Part shown: positions 33,630 to 43,272 of the stretch, piece after piece
Layout of the letters: each line of letters opens with the position of its first letter
How positions within the stretch are numbered: position 1 is the stretch's first letter
Assembly (NCBI GenBank): GCA_902491625.1
Contig: CABUIO010000005.1
Location: 1 to 64,000, forward strand
Source: an uncultured Porphyromonadaceae bacterium
Lineage (GTDB): Bacteria > Bacteroidota > Bacteroidia > Bacteroidales > Muribaculaceae
Direction of reading: 5' to 3'
DNA: 64,000 bases
Program-made: the position numbers and the translations under genes
Notes under the pieces: model-generated
The model's database searches: none
What the model saw: the letters and a program-made list of their open reading frames with translations, nothing else
Told to the model about the DNA's origin: nothing

Positions 33630-34724
33630 TTAGGGGAGGAGGCGGGCGATGCAGTCGACGATCTTTTCGTCGGAGTCGGGGAGTGCCATGGCGGTGATTT
33701 TCTCGCTCATTTCCCGTAGTTTGCCGCTGTCGCCGACTGTGGCGAGGATGGTGTCGACAAGCTTATCGGAGGCTTCGGCGTCGGAGACGAAGACGGCGGC
33801 GCCGCGGTCGGAGAGGGCGCGGGCATTCTTGGTCTGATGATCTTCGGCGACGTTGGGGGAGGGGACAAGGATGCAGGGCTTGCCGAGGAGTTCCAGCTCA
33901 CTGATGCTTCCTGCTCCGGCGCGCGAGACGACGAGCGAGGCGGCGGCGTAGGCTTTCGCCATATCGGCGATGAAGTTGGTGACTACGATTCCTTTCATGC
34001 CGGAAGCTGATTTCCGGCCTCGGTCGCCCCAGGATTTTCCAGTCTGCCAGATCAGCTGTATTCCGGCGTCGCTGATGCGCCGCAGACCTGCCGTCATGGC
34101 TTCGTTGAGGGTGCGTGCGCCGAGGCTTCCGCCGATGACGAGGACGGTTGGACGCGTAGGGTCGAGTCCGAAGCCTTTGCGGGCTTCGGCAGCGGTGATG
34201 CCGCTGTCGAGCAGATCCTTGCGTATCGGATTGCCTGTCAGCACGATCCTGTCGGCAGGGAAGAAGCGCTCCATACCTTCGTAGGCGGTGCAAATGGCGG
34301 CCGCACGCTTGGCGAGGAGCTTGTTGGTCACTCCGGCGTAGGAGTTCTGTTCCTGAATGAGGGTGGGGACTCTGAGACGCTGCGCAGCCTTGAGTGTGGG
34401 ACCGGAGGCATAGCCGCCGACGCCGATGGCTACGTCTGGCTGAAAATCCTTGATTATACGGCGTGCGCGGCGCAGGCTGCGGCGAAGCTTAAGCAATACG
34501 GAGAAGTTGCGCCAGAGACGTTTTCGGTCGAAACCGGCGATCTCCAGACCTTCGATATCGTAGCCTGCGGCGGGCACTTTCTCCATCTCCATGCGGTCTG
34601 AGGCGCCCACAAAGAGTATCTTGCAGTCGGGATAGCGCCGACGCAGCGCGTTTGCGATGGAGACGGCAGGGAAGATGTGACCTCCCGTGCCTCCGCCGCT
34701 TATGATGAATTTTGGATTTTTCAT
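33630..34724 (-). CDS. murG: UDP-GlcNAc:lipid I N-acetylglucosaminyltransferase MurG
   Basis: Converts lipid I to lipid II at the inner face of the membrane; 364 residues, normal length. The N-terminal lipid-binding loop is ISGGGTGGHIFPAVSIANAL, and the second loop is GVGGYASGPTLKAAQ. The UDP-GlcNAc site is SRAGAGSISELELLGKPCILVPSP with the family's EDHQTKNA. It lies 12 bp after ftsW and 40 bp before murC. Confidence 0.97.
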   Translation of the reverse strand: MKNPKFIISGGGTGGHIFPAVSIANALRRRYPDCKILFVGASDRMEMEKVPAAGYDIEGLEIAGFDRKRLWRNFSVLLKLRRSLRRARRIIKDFQPDVAIGVGGYASGPTLKAAQRLRVPTLIQEQNSYAGVTNKLLAKRAAAICTAYEGMERFFPADRIVLTGNPIRKDLLDSGITAAEARKGFGLDPTRPTVLVIGGSLGARTLNEAMTAGLRRISDAGIQLIWQTGKSWGDRGRKSASGMKGIVVTNFIADMAKAYAAASLVVSRAGAGSISELELLGKPCILVPSPNVAEDHQTKNARALSDRGAAVFVSDAEASDKLVDTILATVGDSGKLREMSEKITAMALPDSDEKIVDCIARLLP

Positions 34725-34736
34725 TTTTCAATCAGA

Positions 34737-36224
34737 TCAATATGTCAGAGGATCGGAGTTAGACGAAGCATTTTTGTCGGCTGTCGCGGTGTGGAGCATC
34801 GTGGGATTGTCGGTCTCCGACTTGTCGGCCACGGCGGCGCGTATGGCCTCGCTGCCCTTGCTGTCCTTGCCCGTGCGCGACGCGAACTTGCTGACCGACA
34901 GCATCATGCCCATCGCGGCACTCATGATGATGACTGATGTACCCCCCTTGCTGATGAATGGCAGCGGCTGGCCGGAAACAGGCACGATGCCCACTACGAT
35001 GGACATGTGCATGAGCGCCTGCATCACGATCATCACGGCGCATCCCATGATGAGAAGGGCAGGGAAGGCCTTCCGGCATTTCACCGCTATGCGCCCTGCG
35101 GCGCCGATGAGACTGAGATACATCAGCAACAGGAAGACGCCTCCGACGAAGCCTGTGTCCTCGATTATGATGGAGAAGATATAGTCGGAAAAGGCAAGGG
35201 GCAGTCGTGCGTTCTCGCGCGAGTTGCCGGGACCCTGACCGAGTACGCCGCCGTGAGCCTGGGCGAACTTGGAGAAGATGACCTGGCGGTTCTCGTCGGT
35301 GATCTTGTCGGTAGGCTTGACACCCTCCTTGAAGCTCTTCAGACGATCCCTTCGGAGTCCTGTACGGTCGATCCCGCCTTCATCTCCCGCACCGGCCATA
35401 TATTGCTCTGTGGCGGTGCCCTGCGGCGCTTTTTCCTCGGCGAAATATTTCTTGTAGATGACCGGCCCTCCGATACAGGCAAGGAACAGTATGATGATGA
35501 GAAGCTTACGCATCTGCAGGCCTCCGATGACGAGCATGGAGAACGCCGTGCCGCCGATCAGGATCGTGTTGGTGAGTCCGTTCTTGAACAGCAGGGCGCA
35601 GAACAGTCCGGAGATGGCCAAGGCGATGAACATGCCGGTGTTGGTGACGCCCTGCGGCATCTGGTATTTGGAAATGACCTTGGCCAGCACGACGACGAGC
35701 GCCAGTTTCGCGATCTCGGCCGGCTGGATTGTGAATCCGCCTAATTTGATGGCTCGCTGGGCGCCGTTGATGACGACGCCGCCGAAGGTAGACCAGACCA
35801 TAAGCACCACCGCGACTATGGCGAAGAGCACGGCAGTCTTGCGGTAGACCTTGTAGTGGATGTTGCTCATCAGGAGGATAAGCACGAAGCCTGTGCCTAA
35901 ATAGATGGCATGCTGTATGATGGGGGCGAAGACGTGGCCACCCCTGATTTCGGAGCTGGATGCGCTGTAAAGCTCGATGATGGAGTAGCACATCAGCATG
36001 AGGTAGATGCCCCAGAGGAAGCGGTCGCCGCGCAGCTGCTCGCGCGAAGCGCGTTCCATCTTTTTGCGCTTAAGCGACTGCAGCCGCGCGTTTGCGGGCA
36101 TTTCGGCGGCAACGGCCACGGAGGCTGCATCGTCGGCAGTCATGCCGTCGACGGTGCGCACTATCTTGAGTCCGGACACGGCCGCATCGCCGGCGCCGGA
36201 CGCCGCAGGATTATTGTTTCGCAT
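34737..36224 (-). CDS. ftsW: Septal peptidoglycan polymerase FtsW (SEDS family)
   Basis: A multi-pass SEDS glycosyltransferase that polymerises lipid II at the septum together with FtsI; 495 residues. The first ~65 residues form a hydrophilic cytoplasmic arm rich in Ala and Lys. About ten membrane segments follow. SEDS features include FAQAHGGVLGQGPGNSREN in the large loop and the terminal SKGGTSVIIMSAAMGMMLS. The large periplasmic loop (residues ~265-330) is highly charged (EKAPQGTATEQYMAGAGDEGG). It is longer than E. coli FtsW (414). It lies between murD and murG. Confidence 0.95.
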   Translation of the reverse strand: MRNNNPAASGAGDAAVSGLKIVRTVDGMTADDAASVAVAAEMPANARLQSLKRKKMERASREQLRGDRFLWGIYLMLMCYSIIELYSASSSEIRGGHVFAPIIQHAIYLGTGFVLILLMSNIHYKVYRKTAVLFAIVAVVLMVWSTFGGVVINGAQRAIKLGGFTIQPAEIAKLALVVVLAKVISKYQMPQGVTNTGMFIALAISGLFCALLFKNGLTNTILIGGTAFSMLVIGGLQMRKLLIIILFLACIGGPVIYKKYFAEEKAPQGTATEQYMAGAGDEGGIDRTGLRRDRLKSFKEGVKPTDKITDENRQVIFSKFAQAHGGVLGQGPGNSRENARLPLAFSDYIFSIIIEDTGFVGGVFLLLMYLSLIGAAGRIAVKCRKAFPALLIMGCAVMIVMQALMHMSIVVGIVPVSGQPLPFISKGGTSVIIMSAAMGMMLSVSKFASRTGKDSKGSEAIRAAVADKSETDNPTMLHTATADKNASSNSDPLTY

Positions 36225-36255
36225 TGAGAGAGAAATCAGGTAAGTTGAAAAAACA

Positions 36256-37596
36256 TTACAGAAGCGCTTTCACGGCCTCCTTGAATTTGTTGCCTCGGTC
36301 GACATAGCTGCTGAAAAGGTCGAAGCTCGCGCAGCAAGGCGAAAGAAGCACAGTATCGCCTTCGGCGGCGAGGCGCCGGCACTCCGCGATGCAGTCGGCA
36401 AGCGAGGAGGTGCTGACGGTGGGTACGATACCGCTGAAATAGTCCACGATCTTGGCGTTGTCGATGCCCATGGCGACGATAGCCTTGACCTTAGCGCGCA
36501 CGAACGGTTCGATCTCGCTGTAGTCGTTGCCCTTGTCGGTGCCTCCGAGGATGAGCACCGTAGGTTGCGTCATGCTTTCGAGGGCATAGTATGTGGAATT
36601 GACGTTTGTGGCCTTGGAGTCGTTGACATAGCGGACGCCGTCGACCGTGGCGACATATTCCAGACGATGCTCCACTGCCTCGAAGTCGGCGAGAGCCTCC
36701 TTGACGACCTTGGGCGCCACATGAAGCACCGAGGCCGACACGCCGGCAGCCATGGAGTTGTAGAGGTTGTGCAGTCCCTTGAGCGAGAGCTCATCGCGAG
36801 GAATCTCCCAGCGGTCCTCGGGAGTGGAGACCTCGACCATGCGTCCATCGACCCACGCCGCGGCGCCCTCCTTGTGTTCCTCGCCAAAGGGGAGGAGATG
36901 CTGCTCCAGGCGAAGATGCTCCAGCTGGCGGGCAATCACGGGGTCGCCGTCCCAGTACACGAAGTAGTCGTCGGCTGTCTGGTTGCGCAGTATACGGAAT
37001 TTGGCGGCCACGTAGTTCTCAAACTTGTGGTCGTAGCGGTCGAGATGGTCGGGAGTGATGTTGAGAAGCACGGCCACGTCAGCCTTGAACTCATACATGT
37101 TCTCAAGCTGGAAGCTACTGAGTTCCAGCACGTAGACATCATGCTCGCCCTCGGCGACCTGAAGCGCCATGCTGCGGCCTACGTTTCCGGCCACGGCCAC
37201 ATCCATTCCGGCCTTGCGCAGGATATGGTAGATCAACAGGGTAGTGGTGGTCTTGCCGTTGCTTCCGGAGATGCAGACCATACGCGCCTTGGTGTAGCGT
37301 GCGGCAAATTCGATTTCGGATATGACCGGAATGTTCTTTGCAGTGATTTTCTTAACGAGAGGAGCGTAAGGTGGAATGCCCGGGCTTTTGATGACCTCGT
37401 CGGCATTGAGGATGCGCTCCTCGGTGTGGCCGCCCTCCTCGTAGGGGATGGAGTGCTCTTCAAGCATCTCCTTGTATCTGGGCTTGAGGGATCCGGCGTC
37501 GGAAAGCCAGACCTCGTAGCCTTTCTTCTTGGCGAGAATCGCGGCACCGACGCCGCTCTCTCCTCCTCCGAGTATTGCTATCTTTTTCATTGTCAA
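36256..37596 (-). CDS. murD: UDP-N-acetylmuramoylalanine-D-glutamate ligase
   Basis: Adds D-Glu to UDP-MurNAc-L-Ala; 446 residues. Rossmann start KIAILGGGESGVGAAILAKK, P-loop ISGSNGKTTTTLLIYHIL, ligase motif LNITPDHLDRYD and C-terminal VRYVNDSKATNVNSTYYAL are all canonical. An alternative ATG two codons in is possible. It is 16 bp from mraY upstream and 31 bp from ftsW downstream. Confidence 0.97.
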   Translation of the reverse strand: MTMKKIAILGGGESGVGAAILAKKKGYEVWLSDAGSLKPRYKEMLEEHSIPYEEGGHTEERILNADEVIKSPGIPPYAPLVKKITAKNIPVISEIEFAARYTKARMVCISGSNGKTTTTLLIYHILRKAGMDVAVAGNVGRSMALQVAEGEHDVYVLELSSFQLENMYEFKADVAVLLNITPDHLDRYDHKFENYVAAKFRILRNQTADDYFVYWDGDPVIARQLEHLRLEQHLLPFGEEHKEGAAAWVDGRMVEVSTPEDRWEIPRDELSLKGLHNLYNSMAAGVSASVLHVAPKVVKEALADFEAVEHRLEYVATVDGVRYVNDSKATNVNSTYYALESMTQPTVLILGGTDKGNDYSEIEPFVRAKVKAIVAMGIDNAKIVDYFSGIVPTVSTSSLADCIAECRRLAAEGDTVLLSPCCASFDLFSSYVDRGNKFKEAVKALL

Positions 37597-37612
37597 ATTC
37601 TTGTCAGATTGA

Positions 37613-38977
37613 TTATCTCACTTTGAGAGTGATGAACGTCATGACGGCGAGCAGGATGCCGACAATCCAGAAACGCACCACGATCTTGGCTTCAGGAGTG
37701 GACCGGCGCGGGAAATTGAACACACACTTGATGTTCCGGTCTCCGGCCTTCTGGAAGTGGTGGTGGAGAGGAGTCATCTTGAATATGCGGTGTCCCTCGC
37801 CGTAGCGGCGTTTCGTAGCCTTGAAGTATGCCACCTGCATCATCACCGAAAGATCCTCGACGAAGAAGATGAGGCACAGCAGCGGAATCAGCAGCTCCTT
37901 GCGTTCCAGAATGGCGAATACGGCAAGTATGCCGCCGAGGGTGAGCGAGCCGGTGTCTCCCATGAAGACCTGCGCCGGATAGGCGTTGTACCACAAGAAT
38001 CCAATCAAGGCGCCCATGAACGCTCCGGCGAACACTACGAGCTCCTCACTGCCGGGAATATACATTATGTTCAGATAGGAGCTGTAGATGATGTTGCCTC
38101 CCAGATAGGCCATGATGGCGAGGGCGAGGCCGATGATGGCCGAGGTTCCCGCCGCAAGGCCGTCGAGTCCGTCGGTGAGGTTGGCGCCGTTGCTCACGGC
38201 TGTAACCACGAAGATGACGACGAGCACGAACACGATCCAGCTCGCCGTGCCGCTCCATGAGCCCATCCAGGCCGTGAGCCACTCGTAGTTGAAGTTGTTG
38301 TCCTTCACGAAAGGAATGGTGGTCTGGGGCGACTTGATGCTCTTGACACTCGGCAGAGCGGAGCTTTTGGCGCCCGGTTCGGCGATGTCGGTTGTGGTCG
38401 TCACCTCCGTGACGTCGCCCTGCCGGGTGGTGGTCGTCCTGGTGCTGACAACCTCGGCGACATTGGCCTCCGCCTTCTGCCGCGAATGGGTCTGCTGAAG
38501 GTCGCCCATGACGATGGCGGGATTGAGCCACATCGACAGACCTACGATCAGTCCGAGACCGACCTGGCCGATGATCTTGTATTTGCCTTTGAGACCGTCC
38601 TTGTTGTGGTATTTGAGCTTGCGGTAGTCGTCGAGAAAGCCGATGGCGCCCATCCAGACGGTGGCGACAAGCATCAGCAGCATGTAGACATTGCCGAGAT
38701 TGCCGAGCAGCAGACAGGGGATGAGGATGGAGATGATGATGATGACGCCGCCCATCGTGGGTGTGCCCTTCTTCTCCATCTGACCCTCGATGCCGAGGTT
38801 GCGGACGATCTCGCCCACCTGCATGATCTGGAGGCGGTCAATGATGCGGCGCCCCAGGAATAGGGCGAGAAGCATGGATAGAGCGAAGACGATTCCGGTT
38901 CGGAACGTGATGTATTCCATCAGTCGCGAGCCGGGGACATCGGCGCCCTGGAGGGACTGAAACAGCGAATAGAACAT
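37613..38977 (-). CDS. mraY: Phospho-MurNAc-pentapeptide transferase MraY
   Basis: Makes lipid I by transferring phospho-MurNAc-pentapeptide to undecaprenyl phosphate; 454 residues with about ten membrane segments. Catalytic parts: KKGTPTMGG, FLDDYRKL, GANLTDGLDGLA and FMGDTGSLTLGG. E. coli MraY has 360 residues. The extra length is mostly one loop after NPAIVMGD (about residues 160-220), rich in Thr, Val and Glu (TRTTTTRQGDVTEVTTTTD). A shorter insertion here is typical of Bacteroidetes MraY; this one looks longer. Confidence 0.96.
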   Translation of the reverse strand: MFYSLFQSLQGADVPGSRLMEYITFRTGIVFALSMLLALFLGRRIIDRLQIMQVGEIVRNLGIEGQMEKKGTPTMGGVIIIISILIPCLLLGNLGNVYMLLMLVATVWMGAIGFLDDYRKLKYHNKDGLKGKYKIIGQVGLGLIVGLSMWLNPAIVMGDLQQTHSRQKAEANVAEVVSTRTTTTRQGDVTEVTTTTDIAEPGAKSSALPSVKSIKSPQTTIPFVKDNNFNYEWLTAWMGSWSGTASWIVFVLVVIFVVTAVSNGANLTDGLDGLAAGTSAIIGLALAIMAYLGGNIIYSSYLNIMYIPGSEELVVFAGAFMGALIGFLWYNAYPAQVFMGDTGSLTLGGILAVFAILERKELLIPLLCLIFFVEDLSVMMQVAYFKATKRRYGEGHRIFKMTPLHHHFQKAGDRNIKCVFNFPRRSTPEAKIVVRFWIVGILLAVMTFITLKVR

Positions 38978-39016
38978 GATTTATCGTATTTTCCTGTGTC
39001 TGAGTCAAAGGTTCTG

Positions 39017-40486
39017 TCATTGAGCGGCAATCTCGCGGAAGGCCTCGGCGATGACCTCGCGGTCGTCAAAATGATGGCGCACTCCGTTCACCTCCTGATA
39101 CGTCTCGTGGCCCTTTCCGGCGACGAGCACCACGCTGCCGGGAGCGGCGAGCATACATGCGGTGCGTATGGCCTCACGACGGTCGGTGATGCAGATGGTG
39201 CGCTTGAGGTCGGCGGCGGAGAGTCCGGAGCGCATCTGCGCGATGATCTCCTCGGGATCCTCGGTGCGGGGATTGTCGGAAGTAAGGATGAGCTTGTCGG
39301 AGCGGCATGCGGCCTCCGAGGCCATCATCGGGCGTTTCCCGTGGTCACGGTCGCCGCCGGCGCCGACGACGGTGATGACATTGCCTTTGGCTCCGACGAT
39401 GTCGCGTATCGTGTCCAAGACATTGACCAGAGCATCGGGAGTGTGGGCATAGTCGACAATGGCTGTGAATCCGGAAGGTGAGGCCATGGTCTGGAAACGA
39501 CCGGAGACAGGCACAAGGCGGCTCATGTTGACGAGCACTTCTTCGGGATCGAAGCCGGTGAGGATGGAAGCGCCGTAGACAGCCGTGAGGTTGTAGGCAT
39601 TGAAGCGTCCGGTGAACTGCACCTCCACGTCGCGGCCGTTGAGCTGCAGCAGAGTGCCGTCGAGACGCGTCTCGAGGATGCGCCCGCGGAAATCGGCGTC
39701 GGTGCGCAGCGAGTAGGTGTATTTCTTAGCCTTGGTGTTCTGGAGCATGTATGCGCCGGCCTTGTCGTCGGCGTTGACGAGCGCGAAGGCGTCGGCGGGA
39801 AGCATGTCGAAGAATTTCTTCTTGGCGTTCATGTAGTTCTCGACCGTGAGGTGATAGTCGAGATGGTCGCGGGTGAGGTTGCTGAAGACACCTCCGGCGA
39901 ATTTCAGACCGACGATGCGCTGCTGATCGGCGGCGTGGGAGCTGACCTCCATGAAGGCGTAGTCGCACCCGGCTTCCACCATCTCGTCAAGCAGAGCGTT
40001 GAGGGTCAAGGGATCGGGAGTTGTGTGGGTCGTGGGTATGGCCTTGTCCTGAATGTAGTTGCAGACCGTGGAGAGAAGTCCGGCCTTGTAGCCTTCGAGC
40101 TTCGCCATCTCGTAGAGGAGTGTTGCTGTGGTGGTCTTGCCGTTGGTGCCGGTGACCCCCACGAGCTTGAGCTTGCGCGAGGGATGGTCATGCCAGGCCG
40201 AAGCGAGGACACCGAGGGCACGGGCACTGTCGGCCACACGCACGTATGTCACCCCCTTGTCGAGAGTGGAAGGCATCTCCTGACAGATGATGGCGGCAAC
40301 ATGGTTGCTCGCCACCACCGGAATATACTTGTGGCCGTCGGTCGTCACACCTTTCACGGCAACGAAGACGCCCTCTTTCTCAGCCTTGCGCGAATCGCTC
40401 GCAAGACTCGTCACGGTCTTGTTGGCGTCGCCTATTATCTCTATGACATCGATCTCCTGAAGGAGTCGTTCAAGATTATGTTTCAT
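39017..40486 (-). CDS. murE: UDP-MurNAc-tripeptide synthetase, meso-diaminopimelate type
   Basis: Adds the third stem residue to UDP-MurNAc-L-Ala-D-Glu; 489 residues. P-loop VGVTGTNGKTTTATLLYEM. The substrate-selective motif reads DNPR (LTSDNPRTEDPEEI), the signature of meso-diaminopimelate ligases rather than lysine-adding enzymes. Other parts are EVSSHAADQQRIVGL and VDYAHTPDALVNVLD. It lies 31 bp after ftsI and 39 bp before mraY. Confidence 0.96.
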   Translation of the reverse strand: MKHNLERLLQEIDVIEIIGDANKTVTSLASDSRKAEKEGVFVAVKGVTTDGHKYIPVVASNHVAAIICQEMPSTLDKGVTYVRVADSARALGVLASAWHDHPSRKLKLVGVTGTNGKTTTATLLYEMAKLEGYKAGLLSTVCNYIQDKAIPTTHTTPDPLTLNALLDEMVEAGCDYAFMEVSSHAADQQRIVGLKFAGGVFSNLTRDHLDYHLTVENYMNAKKKFFDMLPADAFALVNADDKAGAYMLQNTKAKKYTYSLRTDADFRGRILETRLDGTLLQLNGRDVEVQFTGRFNAYNLTAVYGASILTGFDPEEVLVNMSRLVPVSGRFQTMASPSGFTAIVDYAHTPDALVNVLDTIRDIVGAKGNVITVVGAGGDRDHGKRPMMASEAACRSDKLILTSDNPRTEDPEEIIAQMRSGLSAADLKRTICITDRREAIRTACMLAAPGSVVLVAGKGHETYQEVNGVRHHFDDREVIAEAFREIAAQ

Positions 40487-40517
40487 ATATCCTTTTTTTC
40501 AGTCAACTGTTTCTTTC

Positions 40518-42683
40518 TCACATCTGTAGTGTCAGCGCCACCTTCGAGCCGCGGCGGAGCTGTGTGCCCGGAGCGATACTCTGGCTCACCACGAAACCTC
40601 GCCCGACGAGCTTGGTTCTATAGCCCGACTTCTCCAGCATCCTGACCGCCGACGACGCATCGAGACCCTTGAGGTCGGGAACGACGCCCGGAACGGGAGA
40701 GGAGTGGGAAGTCTTGATCTGGCGTGCGCCGGTCAGTCCGACGCCGCTGACAAGCGTGGCGGTGTTGCCCTCGGTCGAAGCGTAGAGCACCGGCGCGGTC
40801 CGGGAGCTTCCTGTAGCGGCCGTGGGACCGGATGCGTCGTTGAGCAGACCCTTGGCGTAAAGCTTGAGAGCCATGTTCTTTAGCACCATTCCGGGGCCGC
40901 GTGCCGCCGAGGTCGTATGGGCGGGAGCCTCCATCACGACAATACAGCTGTAACGCGGATTCTCGGCGGGGAAATAGCCGCAGAATGAGAAGCGGCGCTT
41001 GGACGTGTCGTAGCGGTGGAGCACCTTGTAGTCGTAGGGGATAGCTGTTCCGGTCTTTCCGGCAATGCGGACGCGGTCGTCGCGGAGAGCGTTGGCCGTG
41101 CCTTTGCCCCAGACAGGCTCCAGCAGACATTCCTGCATCTTTCTGGCTGTCTCCGGGGAGCACACAGCCTCGCGGATGTAGCCGGGATCGACGATGGAGT
41201 CGCGTCCGTCGGGAAGGATGAGCGAGCGGACGATGTGGGGACGTATCATCTTGCCGCCGTTGGCGATAGCGTTCATATACGCGAGAGTGTAGAGCGGCGG
41301 AATCTCGATGTTGTAGCCGTAGGCCTGACGCGCGAGGTCGAGGAGCTGAGCTGTGCGGGTCACGGGATGTCCCTTAGCCGTACGGCTGACGATGCGCTGC
41401 ACACGTCCGGTCTTCTCGCCGCCGATGCCGCTGTGCATCGGTTCCATCAGTCCGATGGAGGCCAGACGGTCATAGTATTTCGAGGGATCCTGACTGTAGC
41501 CGCGGAAGATCACGCGGGCGATTCCGGTGTTGGAGGACCATCCGATCACACCCTTCATGTCCTTGACGGAGGGAGCGTGAGGGTCGGTGGTCTGCTGGAA
41601 AGGTGTCGTCTCGACCGGATCGGAGACATTCTTCACCAGACCGTCCTCGAAGGCGATCATAAGCGAGATAGGTTTCACGACGGAGCCCGGCTCCACAGGG
41701 AGCACGGCACGGTTCATGGCCTCGACCCATTTGCCGGTCTCGGGATCCTGCTCCACATTGGAGATGGCCTTGATCTCGCCGGTGGCGACCTCCATGATGA
41801 TGGCTGTGCCCCAGTCGGCGGGGATGGTGGAGTCGCGGCAGAGTTTGAGAAGCTCTGCCTCAAGCATGTCCTGGATGTCGATGTCGATGGTTGTGCGCAC
41901 GTCGTAGCCATTGACGGCAGGACGGTCCACCCATTTCCCCATGCCGGAATTCATCGGCACACGGCGCGCCACTCCGGCGCGGCCGTAGAGCATGGAGTCG
42001 AGCGCCATCTCCAGACCGGCGTAGCCGCGCACCTTGCCTGTCTTCTCGTCTTCGTAGACACGTCCGATGCTCAGACGCGCCACGTCGCCGAAAGGATAGA
42101 TGCGCTTGGTCTGCTCCTCGAAATAGAGCGGACAGCCGCGCCCCTTGCTCTTGATCTTGTTCATGAAGGGGAGGGCACGCAGATGCTCGAACTCCTCGAT
42201 GGGACGCCGCGAGGCTATGGTGACGGTGCTGCGGCGCTCGCCGGGCTTGCGTTTGAGCTGGTCGTGGAAGAGCGTGCGCCATGAATATCTGGCAAGAGAG
42301 TCGGGGTTGTCGAGATGCTTGTTGCGCGGATAGAGGCGATTGAGCGAGTCGGCGAACTGGTCGAGTTCCACCCACTCCTTGGCGTCGAGACCCGACAACT
42401 TGGGATGGCGCAGATCCAGACGGATGTCGTAGACGGTGATGTTGCAGGCGAGGATGTTGCCGTTGGCAGCGAGGATGCTTCCGCGCTTCGGCTCTATGAC
42501 CTCGGTACGTTTCAGCTCGCGCTCGGCACGTTCGTTCCATTCTCCGGCGTCGATCATCGAGGTCTTCACCATCTTGGCCGTGATGACGGCGCTGAGGGCA
42601 AAAACGAGGAAAGTCACGAGACCGTAACGCGCAAGAATGTGCTTTTTGTTGTTCTGTCTGGATTTAGTTTTCTGACCGGCCAT
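40518..42683 (-). CDS. ftsI: Septal transpeptidase FtsI (class B PBP) with PASTA domain
   Basis: The divisome DD-transpeptidase partner of FtsW; 721 residues. One N-terminal membrane anchor (YGLVTFLVFALSAVITAKM), then the class B dimerisation domain. The transpeptidase domain has SxxK in EPGSVVKPISLM, SxN in WSSNTGIARV and KTG in AGKTGTAIPY. The last ~60 residues form one PASTA domain (VVPDLKGLDASSAVRMLEKSG), common in Bacteroidetes FtsI and absent from E. coli. A 27-bp element shared with the rsmH upstream region lies 17 bp before the start. Confidence 0.96.
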   Translation of the reverse strand: MAGQKTKSRQNNKKHILARYGLVTFLVFALSAVITAKMVKTSMIDAGEWNERAERELKRTEVIEPKRGSILAANGNILACNITVYDIRLDLRHPKLSGLDAKEWVELDQFADSLNRLYPRNKHLDNPDSLARYSWRTLFHDQLKRKPGERRSTVTIASRRPIEEFEHLRALPFMNKIKSKGRGCPLYFEEQTKRIYPFGDVARLSIGRVYEDEKTGKVRGYAGLEMALDSMLYGRAGVARRVPMNSGMGKWVDRPAVNGYDVRTTIDIDIQDMLEAELLKLCRDSTIPADWGTAIIMEVATGEIKAISNVEQDPETGKWVEAMNRAVLPVEPGSVVKPISLMIAFEDGLVKNVSDPVETTPFQQTTDPHAPSVKDMKGVIGWSSNTGIARVIFRGYSQDPSKYYDRLASIGLMEPMHSGIGGEKTGRVQRIVSRTAKGHPVTRTAQLLDLARQAYGYNIEIPPLYTLAYMNAIANGGKMIRPHIVRSLILPDGRDSIVDPGYIREAVCSPETARKMQECLLEPVWGKGTANALRDDRVRIAGKTGTAIPYDYKVLHRYDTSKRRFSFCGYFPAENPRYSCIVVMEAPAHTTSAARGPGMVLKNMALKLYAKGLLNDASGPTAATGSSRTAPVLYASTEGNTATLVSGVGLTGARQIKTSHSSPVPGVVPDLKGLDASSAVRMLEKSGYRTKLVGRGFVVSQSIAPGTQLRRGSKVALTLQM

Positions 42684-42699
42684 ATAGGAAAAGAGATTT

Positions 42700-42726
42700 G
42701 GGGTGTAAAATTAGCTAAAAAATCCG
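42700..42726 (-). promoter_or_regulatory. Conserved element upstream of ftsI
   Basis: On the minus strand CGGATTTTTTAGCTAATTTT continues into ACACCCC. It matches the element at 44200-44227 upstream of rsmH in all but one base plus one T in a T run. It includes TAATTTTA, close to the TAnnTTTG box. Probably a promoter or a binding site for a shared regulator. Confidence 0.6.
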
Positions 42727-42803
42727 TGACAGAACGTAACGGCGCGAAAAAAACTTCGTCCGTCAGAAAAAAATCAGAAAAAGGTCAGAGTGCAGGGAGC
42801 TGA

Positions 42804-43250
42804 TCAGTTGGAGGGAAGGATGTATGGAGGCTGCTCCTGATAGCTGATGCGAAGGTTGTTGCTGTCCATGAGCTGACGCATGCGGCTCTCGCGGATGAGA
42901 CTCATGTATTCGGCCTTGGCGTCAAGCTTGCGGCTCTCGGCGCGGCGCAGCTCCTTCTCCAGCCCCTTGATCTCCTCCATGCGTGACTGGTTGGAATAGC
43001 GCTGGCTGATAAGCCATATCACGGCCACCATGGCCAGCAGGATGAGCCATCCGTTGCGCTTGAAGAATGTCAACGACATTGACCGGCCGTCCTTGATCGT
43101 GTACCATAGTCCGCTGCGGCGGCGCTTCCTGGGAGCCTTCTCCGGCTCTTTGGCAGCGGCGCGGCGGCGTGCCGCTGGCTTTTTCGCTGCCGCTTTCTTA
43201 CGCGATGCCGGTTCGGTCGTTTTTTCCTGTGTATCTGTTTCTTCGCTCAT
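42804..43250 (-). CDS. FtsL-like divisome protein with basic Ala/Lys/Arg-rich N-terminal tail
   Basis: A 148-residue bitopic protein placed exactly where FtsL is expected, between rsmH and ftsI. Residues 1-58 form a basic cytoplasmic tail with AKKPAARRRAAAKEPEKAP, like histone H1 or AlgP tails. One membrane segment is at about residues 69-85 (WLILLAMVAVIWLIS). A leucine-zipper-like periplasmic coiled coil follows (MEEIKGLEKELRRAESRKLDAKAEYMSL). FtsL proteins are poorly conserved, so the call rests on position and architecture. Its stop lies 120 bp before the ftsI ATG, the largest internal gap in the cluster. Confidence 0.85.
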   Translation of the reverse strand: MSEETDTQEKTTEPASRKKAAAKKPAARRRAAAKEPEKAPRKRRRSGLWYTIKDGRSMSLTFFKRNGWLILLAMVAVIWLISQRYSNQSRMEEIKGLEKELRRAESRKLDAKAEYMSLIRESRMRQLMDSNNLRISYQEQPPYILPSN

Positions 43251-43272
43251 TGAGGAGATTATATTGAGAATT

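Noticed and set aside
33625..33632. Internal murC promoter at TAATTTTG
   Set aside because: The -7 box fits, but there is no TTG at the right distance and murG is immediately upstream in the same operon, so it was not listed as a feature.
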